Notes under the pieces: generated by a model
What the model saw: only the letters and a program-made list of their open reading frames with translations
Databases searched by the model: none
Told to the model about the DNA's origin: nothing
Position numbers and translations under genes: made by a program
NCBI GenBank assembly: GCA_963718355.1
Contig: CAVQZA010000016.1
Location: forward strand, 186,001 to 250,000
Length of the DNA: 64,000 bases
Direction: 5' to 3'
Source: CAVQZA01 sp963718355
Lineage (GTDB): Bacteria; Actinomycetota; Thermoleophilia; Gaiellales; Gaiellaceae
Part shown: piece by piece, positions 59,521 to 64,000 of the stretch
Position numbering within the stretch: the stretch's first letter is position 1
Layout: every line of letters begins with the position of its first letter

Positions 59521-59555
59521 GCAGAAGGTCGTGGGTTCGAGTCCCATCATCCGCT
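59482..59555 (+). tRNA. tRNA-Gly (anticodon GCC), rebuilt at attR
   Basis: 74 nt. Acceptor GCGGATG pairs with CATCCGC, discriminator T. D arm GCTCAGTTGGCTAGAGC, anticodon stem TCTGC/GCAGA with loop TTGCCAT, T arm GTGGG-TTCGAGT-CCCAT. Its 5' half and promoter region are supplied by the element, its 3' half by the chromosome. CCA is not encoded. Confidence 0.97.
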
Positions 59556-59607
59556 TTCAGGAAGCCCGTCAGGCCTCACCCCGCGCGAACTGCGGAATCG
59601 TGACGGC

Positions 59608-59988
59608 ATGGCCGTGCTCCACGCGCTCGAGGCGAAGCACTTCCTCGGGGCGCTTCGTTTCCCCGACCCGGGGGTGGTCAGCGCGGCGGCGAGCGTGGTC
59701 GAGGACAGCTCGTGCAGAGACGCTCTGTGCCGGCCTGAGATCTGGGCGATCTGGCTTCGCGGCGAACCGTCGACCCTGGCTGCCAGGTTCCACCGTGAGC
59801 CGCACCGCCCGATCTACTCCGACGACTTACAGGGTTTTTTCGATAGTCAACTCGCGGCTCGAGCCCCGCTCTACGAGAGAGTCAGCGACTCGGTGATCGA
59901 TACGGACGGGCTGACCCTGGCTGAGGTTGTCGAGCTCGTTCTGCCGATCGTCGCCCAGCATCTCGCTGCCGGGTCGCGGCCCGCCTAG
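59608..59988 (+). CDS. Hypothetical chromosomal protein
   Basis: 126 aa from ATG at 59608. Mixed alpha/beta, with FLGALRFPDPGVVSAAASVV and a C-terminal helix TLAEVVELVLPIVAQHLAAG. No family recognised. It starts about 50 bases downstream of tRNA-Gly and 37 bases before queF, perhaps in one transcript. Confidence 0.5.
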   Translation: MAVLHALEAKHFLGALRFPDPGVVSAAASVVEDSSCRDALCRPEIWAIWLRGEPSTLAARFHREPHRPIYSDDLQGFFDSQLAARAPLYERVSDSVIDTDGLTLAEVVELVLPIVAQHLAAGSRPA

Positions 59989-60025
59989 TCACGGCCGCGC
60001 GCGGATCGGCGGTACAGTGCATTCC

Positions 60026-60409
60026 ATGGACACCACCGCTCGGTCGACGGAGTTCGTGGCGCTCGGGCACGCTGGATCCGAGCATTACGCCGGTCTCGAG
60101 ACGTTTCCCAATCCGGGCGTCTCGCAGGTGGAGATGACGAGCGACGAGCTCTCGGCGGTCTGCCCGATCACCGGCCAGGCGGACATGTACGTCGTGACGA
60201 TCGAGTACCGGCCCGAAGGGCTCTGCCTCGAGTCGAAATCGCTCAAGCTCTACCTTGCCCGGTACCGGAACGAAGGCATCTTCTGCGAGGGGCTCGCCGT
60301 CAAGATCCGTGACGACGTCGCGGAGGCGCTCGAGATCCCGTCCGACCGGGCGCGCGTTGCGCTCACACAGAAGGCGCGCGGCGGCATCACCATCACGGCG
60401 ACCGCCTGA
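60026..60409 (+). CDS. queF: NADPH-dependent 7-cyano-7-deazaguanine reductase
   Basis: 127 aa, a unimodular (type I) QueF of the tunnelling fold. The nucleophilic cysteine is in SAVCPITGQADMY (about residue 46). The QueF signature LESKSLKLYL and RNEGIFCE follows. It reduces preQ0 to preQ1 for queuosine in tRNA. Other que genes are not in the window. Confidence 0.93.
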   Translation: MDTTARSTEFVALGHAGSEHYAGLETFPNPGVSQVEMTSDELSAVCPITGQADMYVVTIEYRPEGLCLESKSLKLYLARYRNEGIFCEGLAVKIRDDVAEALEIPSDRARVALTQKARGGITITATA

Positions 60410-60414
60410 GCCCC

Positions 60415-60660
60415 TCAGTCGCGCCGGTCGTCTCCTGAACGGCGCTCGGCGCCCGAGCGGCGTTCGCCCTCGAGCGGCGCCGTTCCGTCCTGTGAGCGGC
60501 GATCCATCCCCGAGCGGCGGTCGCGGCTCACGCGCCGGTCGACGGCGGCCTGCTCCGCTTTGCTGCGCCGAAGTCCGAGGTGCCGCACCGCGACCGCGAC
60601 GCCGACGCCGGCTGCGATCACCGCAGTGACAGGACGAGCGTGGAACCGAATGCGCCGCAT
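60415..60660 (-). CDS. Small membrane protein with DRR-rich tail
   Basis: 81 aa from ATG at 60660. One N-terminal hydrophobic segment (VTAVIAAGVGVAVAV) and a tail with repeated DRR/ERR units (DRRSGMDRRSQDG, ERRSGAERRSGDD). The DRRxGxDRR pattern also occurs in the small protein at 38.5 kb. Function unknown. Confidence 0.55.
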   Translation of the reverse strand: MRRIRFHARPVTAVIAAGVGVAVAVRHLGLRRSKAEQAAVDRRVSRDRRSGMDRRSQDGTAPLEGERRSGAERRSGDDRRD

Positions 60661-60743
60661 GGGCTGACTGTCTGCCCGCCGCACACTCTTGTCAAGCTCG
60701 TAAACACGTCGTACGGTTCCTGCGATCCCGACAAGGAGGAATC

Positions 60744-61031
60744 ATGTTCGCACGCATAGCCACATTCGAGGGCGGCGATCCGAGCGGATTCGACGAGATG
60801 GCCACTGAGATGAGCGCGGGCGGGCCGCCCGAAGGCGTTCCGGCGACGGGCTTCTTCTTCCTCGTCGACCGCGAGACGGGCAAGTCGCTCGGCATCGTGC
60901 TCTTCGACAGCGAGGCCGACCTCGAGACAGGAAGCGCCGCGCTCGACGCGATGTCGCCGCCGGTGGACGGCGTAATGGGTCGTCGCACCTCCGTCGAGAC
61001 GTGCGAAGTGGCGTTCCACATGGCGCCCTAG
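60744..61031 (+). CDS. Dimeric alpha-beta barrel (ABM-like) protein
   Basis: 95 aa. MFARIATFEGGDPSGFDEMA, GFFFLVDRETGKSLGIVLFD and a C-terminal strand CEVAFHM fit a ferredoxin-like dimeric barrel of the antibiotic-biosynthesis-monooxygenase type. AAGGAGG precedes the ATG. No catalytic assignment possible. Confidence 0.65.
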   Translation: MFARIATFEGGDPSGFDEMATEMSAGGPPEGVPATGFFFLVDRETGKSLGIVLFDSEADLETGSAALDAMSPPVDGVMGRRTSVETCEVAFHMAP

Positions 61032-61345
61032 TCCCCGGCCAGCTCCTCGACGAGTAGGCCGCACGCAAAGGCGCGCCACGCGAGCTCCGGCTCGGCGAGG
61101 AGGAGCTCCGCGCCGTCGATCGACCTGAGCCCGGCGAGCAGCGCCTCGCGGCGCTCGGGCGTGTCGAGCTCCTCGGCGAGCGCCGTCACCGCACGGCCGT
61201 CGAGCTCGACCCCACGCCGCGGGTCGCCACCGGAGGCGAGCAGCAGCAGCGAGCGTCGCAGTGCGCCGCGCAGCTCGTCCTCTTCCAGCGGCACCTCGCG
61301 GCCGGCGTGCCAGGCGACGGCGACGAGCTCCTCAGCGTCCGTCAC
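61028..61345 (-). CDS. Helical protein of unknown function
   Basis: 105 aa from GTG at 61345. Acidic, leucine-rich helices (LRGALRRSLLLLASGG, VTALAEELDTPERREALLAG). It overlaps the zinc-ribbon gene upstream by 14 bases and the end of the ABM-like gene by four. No family recognised. Confidence 0.55.
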   Translation of the reverse strand: MTDAEELVAVAWHAGREVPLEEDELRGALRRSLLLLASGGDPRRGVELDGRAVTALAEELDTPERREALLAGLRSIDGAELLLAEPELAWRAFACGLLVEELAGD

Positions 61346-61487
61346 AGTGCTCTGCCGTCGCTCCCTCGCAGCAGCCGATCTTGAACCGGCACCGCGGGCA
61401 CTGCCAGGTCTGGTGGCGCCACTCCATCGGCGCGCTGCAGCGCAGGCAGCGCTCGACATACGACTCCTGCTGCGGCTTCGACGTCAC
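61332..61487 (-). CDS. Small double zinc-knuckle protein
   Basis: 51 aa from GTG at 61487. CLRCSAPMEWRHQTWQCPRC gives two CxxC knuckles, then CC and a final cysteine. Start overlaps the DUF1345 stop (GTGA). A zinc-binding adaptor role is likely; unassigned. Confidence 0.6.
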   Translation of the reverse strand: MTSKPQQESYVERCLRCSAPMEWRHQTWQCPRCRFKIGCCEGATAEHCDGR

Positions 61488-62164
61488 CCGAGGATGTTCA
61501 CCGCCCGCGCCGCGCAGAGGAGGATCGTCATCGCCGAGACCCCGGACTCGATCAGCATCAGCAGCTTCGCCCGCCGGGTCAGCGGCATCGCGTCGGTCGG
61601 GCTGAAGGCGATCGAGTTCGTGAACGAGACATAGACGTAGTCGACGAGGTGGGTGCGCCAGCCCGGCTCGGCGAGCTGCGGGTTCTCGAGCTGTGGGAAC
61701 TGGAAATCGTGGGGCGGCGGATCCGCCTGCACGCGCCGGACCGGGCCGCCCTGGTCCACGGCCCAGAACCAGAGGCCGAAGATCATCACGTTCGTGCTCC
61801 AGATCACGATCGCCTTGAGCAGAAGCTGCGCGCCGCTCTTCTCGTGGCCGCTCAGGAGCGCGCCGATCAGCGTGGCCAGCGCGAGCGCGTTGCCGATGCT
61901 GATGATCGCGAAGAGCGTGATCGCGACCATGCGTCGCCTGCCGCTCTCGACCAGCGCGCGGTGCGGGCGGCTCCAGGAGAGGGAGATGAACAGGACCGTC
62001 TCGGGCACGATCAGGATCAGCCACACCCACCAGGGCAGGGTCCAGAGCTTCCAGCCCTGGTTCAGGCTCACGATCGCGATCACGAGCTGGAGCAGGATCA
62101 CGATCAGGACGGCCGGTGCGGCCTCCCAGCGTGACTCGACCTCTTCCTGGTGGAGGTTGCTCAC
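61484..62164 (-). CDS. DUF1345 integral membrane protein
   Basis: 226 aa from GTG at 62164. Five or six helices. The C-terminal motif DYVYVSFTNSIAFSPTDAMP is the DUF1345 hallmark, resembling part of a two-helix K+ channel pore but without the GYG filter. Function unknown. First of three coupled minus-strand genes. Confidence 0.83.
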   Translation of the reverse strand: MSNLHQEEVESRWEAAPAVLIVILLQLVIAIVSLNQGWKLWTLPWWVWLILIVPETVLFISLSWSRPHRALVESGRRRMVAITLFAIISIGNALALATLIGALLSGHEKSGAQLLLKAIVIWSTNVMIFGLWFWAVDQGGPVRRVQADPPPHDFQFPQLENPQLAEPGWRTHLVDYVYVSFTNSIAFSPTDAMPLTRRAKLLMLIESGVSAMTILLCAARAVNILG

Positions 62165-62173
62165 ACCTCCGAT

Positions 62174-62956
62174 TTACGCAGGCGCCTCGGACGTGAAGTC
62201 GTCGAGCAGGATCCAGATCCGCGCCACCTCGACGAACCCGACGCGCTCGAGGATTGGTCGCGACATCGCGCCGGCCTGGGTGACGAGCACCGGGCTCCCG
62301 CGCTCGACCGCGTCGTCCCAGCGCGCCGAGACGAGTGCGCGATAGGCGCCGCGGCCGCGTGCGTCGGGCGCGGTCGAGCCGCCGTTCAGCGTCACGCCGT
62401 GCTCGGTGTAGGTCGAGGTGCCGTGCGCGACGATCCGGCCGTCGACGAGCGCGACGAACGTCCGCGCGTTGCCCGAGCTCTGCTCTTCCTCCCAGCCGTT
62501 GCGCCACCAGCCTTCGTCCTCCGGCTTCTCGGGCATGCCGAAGGCGGCGTGGGCGACGCGCTTCGCCTCGACGTACTCCTCGACAGTGAGGGCCGCGCGC
62601 GCCTCGACGCCCGGCGGAGGTGGGGGAGGCGGCTCGGCGAGCACCATCGCGGCCACGTCGGGGTCTCCGTCGTCGACCATTCCGCGCGCGTAGAGGCGCT
62701 CGCGCAGGTCTGCCGGCGTCGCCGAGCTGCCGATCTCCCAGGTGCACGCGTGGCGGCCGCGCTCGCGGAGGATCGAGTGCACCTCCTCGACGGTCGAGTC
62801 CACGGTCTCCGGCGTGAGGCGGAACCGCTGGACGACGTTGTGCCCGGGATGGTCGCCCGGGCCCATCCAGAGCACGAAGCGGTCGTTCTCGATCCGCTCG
62901 TGCATCGGGCCGAGCGGGCTGTGCGTGTTGGCGTTCTCGGCGAGGGAGAGCGTCAT
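62174..62956 (-). CDS. GNAT-family N-acetyltransferase
   Basis: 260 aa from ATG at 62956. The C-terminal GNAT core has GGSTAPDARGRGAYRALVSA (acetyl-CoA loop RGRGAY) and SRPILERVGF. The N-terminal 120 residues form a second, degenerate half. The substrate is unknown. It overlaps the next, paralogous gene (62953) as ATGA; the two arose by tandem duplication. Confidence 0.82.
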   Translation of the reverse strand: MTLSLAENANTHSPLGPMHERIENDRFVLWMGPGDHPGHNVVQRFRLTPETVDSTVEEVHSILRERGRHACTWEIGSSATPADLRERLYARGMVDDGDPDVAAMVLAEPPPPPPPGVEARAALTVEEYVEAKRVAHAAFGMPEKPEDEGWWRNGWEEEQSSGNARTFVALVDGRIVAHGTSTYTEHGVTLNGGSTAPDARGRGAYRALVSARWDDAVERGSPVLVTQAGAMSRPILERVGFVEVARIWILLDDFTSEAPA

Positions 62957-63657
62957 CCGCGGTCCTGGAGCCGGTGGATGAGGCTGACCTCTTCGAAGCC
63001 GAGCCGACGGAGGATCGGCCGGGACATCGTGCCGCCCTGCGTGACGAAGGCCGGCGTGCCGCGGCGCACGGCCTCGTCCCAGCGAGCGCGTACGAGCGCG
63101 CGATAGGCACCGCGCCCGCGCGCCCATTCGGCCGTCACGGCGCCGAAGCCGGCTCCGCCGAGCGGGCCGTAGGCTCCCGACACAGTGCCGGCGACGCGGC
63201 CGTCCAGGCGCGCGACGAAGGTGACGACGATCCCGGCGTCCCGCTCGGCGGCGAACTCATCTGCGAGGGCCGCGTCGTCCGAGAGCGGGTCGCCGAACGC
63301 CTCGTGGCGGAGCTTGGCGGCGGCCTGGTACTCCTCGGCGGTCTCGACCGGGCCGGCGGTCACGTCGTCGGGCCCGGGCGCGGGCGGCTCCGTGAGCGCC
63401 ATCGCCATCAGCTCAGCGTCGCCTTCGAGCGGCTCCTGCAACCCGAGCTGCCTGAGGCTGTCCCACAGCTGCTCGTCCGTGACCCACCACCCGCCGCCGA
63501 CGTGATCGTGCTCGGCAATGAGGCCTCGCACCTCGGCGAGTAGTGCCTCGAGCGCGTCCGGCTCGACCCGGACTCGCTGGATCGTGGTGAACCCCGGCGC
63601 CGGCCCGAGCAGCAGCGAGAAGCGCTCGTTCTGGACCCGCTGGAAGCCCGGTGGCAA
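62953..63657 (-). CDS. GNAT-family N-acetyltransferase, paralogue
   Basis: 234 aa from TTG at 63657; an in-frame start further upstream was not found. Same layout as its neighbour: RFSLLLGPAPGF start, EWARGRGAYRALVRARWDEA loop and TMSRPILRRLGFEEV end. Strong similarity between the pair indicates duplication. Transcribed before the other copy. Confidence 0.8.
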   Translation of the reverse strand: MPPGFQRVQNERFSLLLGPAPGFTTIQRVRVEPDALEALLAEVRGLIAEHDHVGGGWWVTDEQLWDSLRQLGLQEPLEGDAELMAMALTEPPAPGPDDVTAGPVETAEEYQAAAKLRHEAFGDPLSDDAALADEFAAERDAGIVVTFVARLDGRVAGTVSGAYGPLGGAGFGAVTAEWARGRGAYRALVRARWDEAVRRGTPAFVTQGGTMSRPILRRLGFEEVSLIHRLQDRG

Positions 63658-63697
63658 CGTGATGTACGCCGTCGGGCTTTCCGCGAACTCCCGGAGC

Positions 63698-64000
63698 TCA
63701 GGCTTCGTAGTACTCGTCCGCGATCGAGAGCACCTCGTCGAGGATCGCCAGGCCTTCGGCGAGCTCCTCGCTCGTGACCGTGAGCGGCGGGCAGACCATG
63801 ATCACGTTCCAGTGGATCATCAGGTAGAGCCCGCGCTCGAGCCCCGCCTTCGCGAGGCGCCCGACCGGTGCGGCGGCCTCTCCCGAGGCATTGAAGGGGA
63901 CGAGCGGCTCGCGGGTCTCGCGGTTCTTGACGAGCTCGAGGCCCCAGAAGCAGCCGAGCCCGCGCACCTCGCCGATCGACGGATGCTTCGCGGCCAGCGC
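63698..64000 (-). CDS. Class III aminotransferase, C-terminal part (start outside window)
   Basis: About 100 codons run to the window edge. GEVRGLGCFWGLELVKNRET and GLYLMIHWNVIMVCPPLTVT are the C-terminal signature of PLP-dependent class III aminotransferases (omega-amino acid/4-aminobutyrate type). The PLP lysine lies outside the window. Substrate not assignable. Confidence 0.85.
   Translation of the reverse strand, partial: ALAAKHPSIGEVRGLGCFWGLELVKNRETREPLVPFNASGEAAAPVGRLAKAGLERGLYLMIHWNVIMVCPPLTVTSEELAEGLAILDEVLSIADEYYEA

Noticed and set aside
1..64000. CRISPR array
   Set aside because: No regularly spaced identical repeats of 24-40 bases were seen; the only long exact repeat is the 40-bp tRNA half.

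Overview
The window is about 64 kb of GC-rich, tightly packed bacterial DNA. It probably comes from an actinobacterium of the class Thermoleophilia (Gaiellales or Solirubrobacterales type). This is inferred from strong G/C third-position bias, many GTG and TTG starts, a WhiG/FliA-type sigma factor, an Rpf-like lysozyme-fold protein, a long form of LeuA, and a secreted protein built from GSWSGT-type Ig-like repeats. No rRNA, CRISPR array or conventional insertion sequence was seen.

1-14.7 kb is chromosomal metabolism: the end of meaB coupled to a threonine ammonia-lyase, an MBL-rhodanese sulfur-transfer protein, a CopC-CopD copper protein, an HD-GYP protein, an acyl-CoA dehydrogenase, an Fsr-like MFS pump with an SCP2 protein, a biotin-dependent carboxylase alpha subunit, and a rare fusion of a UnbU-like membrane protein to a UnbV/CRTAC1-like protein. 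The acyl-CoA dehydrogenase, carboxylase alpha, enoyl-CoA hydratase (22.9 kb) and methylcrotonyl-CoA carboxylase-type beta subunit (25.4 kb) together match a leucine/isovalerate degradation route, scattered and always on the minus strand.

14.7-22.9 kb is a divergent pentose unit. A xylose-type ABC transporter (XylF, XylG, XylH) is on the minus strand. A translationally coupled operon (xylose isomerase-like protein, aldo/keto reductase, xylulokinase, SDR, Gfo/Idh dehydrogenase) is on the plus strand. The transporter carries about ten single-base frameshifts while its neighbours carry none.

22.9-43.1 kb holds further chromosomal genes: an Ig-repeat protein, the carboxylase beta subunit, a membrane mannosyltransferase-like protein, a K+ channel pseudogene, a secreted HNH nuclease, a PRC-barrel protein, tRNA-Trp, the sigma factor, an Rpf-like protein, an EF-G-like GTPase, a PadR regulator with a small partner, an aldehyde dehydrogenase, a Nif3-like protein, RNase HI, and leuA followed by a cupin gene. 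A 16-codon leucine-rich leader with competing hairpins precedes leuA and looks like an attenuator.

43.15-59.52 kb is an integrated element bounded by a perfect 40-bp direct repeat of the 5' half of tRNA-Gly(GCC). The right copy rebuilds the whole tRNA. The element encodes a tyrosine integrase, two excisionase-like HTH proteins, a P4-type primase-helicase next to a repeat-rich candidate origin, a chain of small overlapping DNA-binding genes, a phage tail-fibre-like protein, an HNH-like protein and three exported proteins. No capsid, terminase large subunit or conjugation gene was recognised, so a phage satellite or a mobilisable island fits best. It is visibly less GC-rich than its surroundings and contains small decayed genes.

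59.5-64 kb returns to the chromosome: queF, small proteins, a DUF1345 membrane protein, two tandem GNAT acetyltransferases and the end of a class III aminotransferase.
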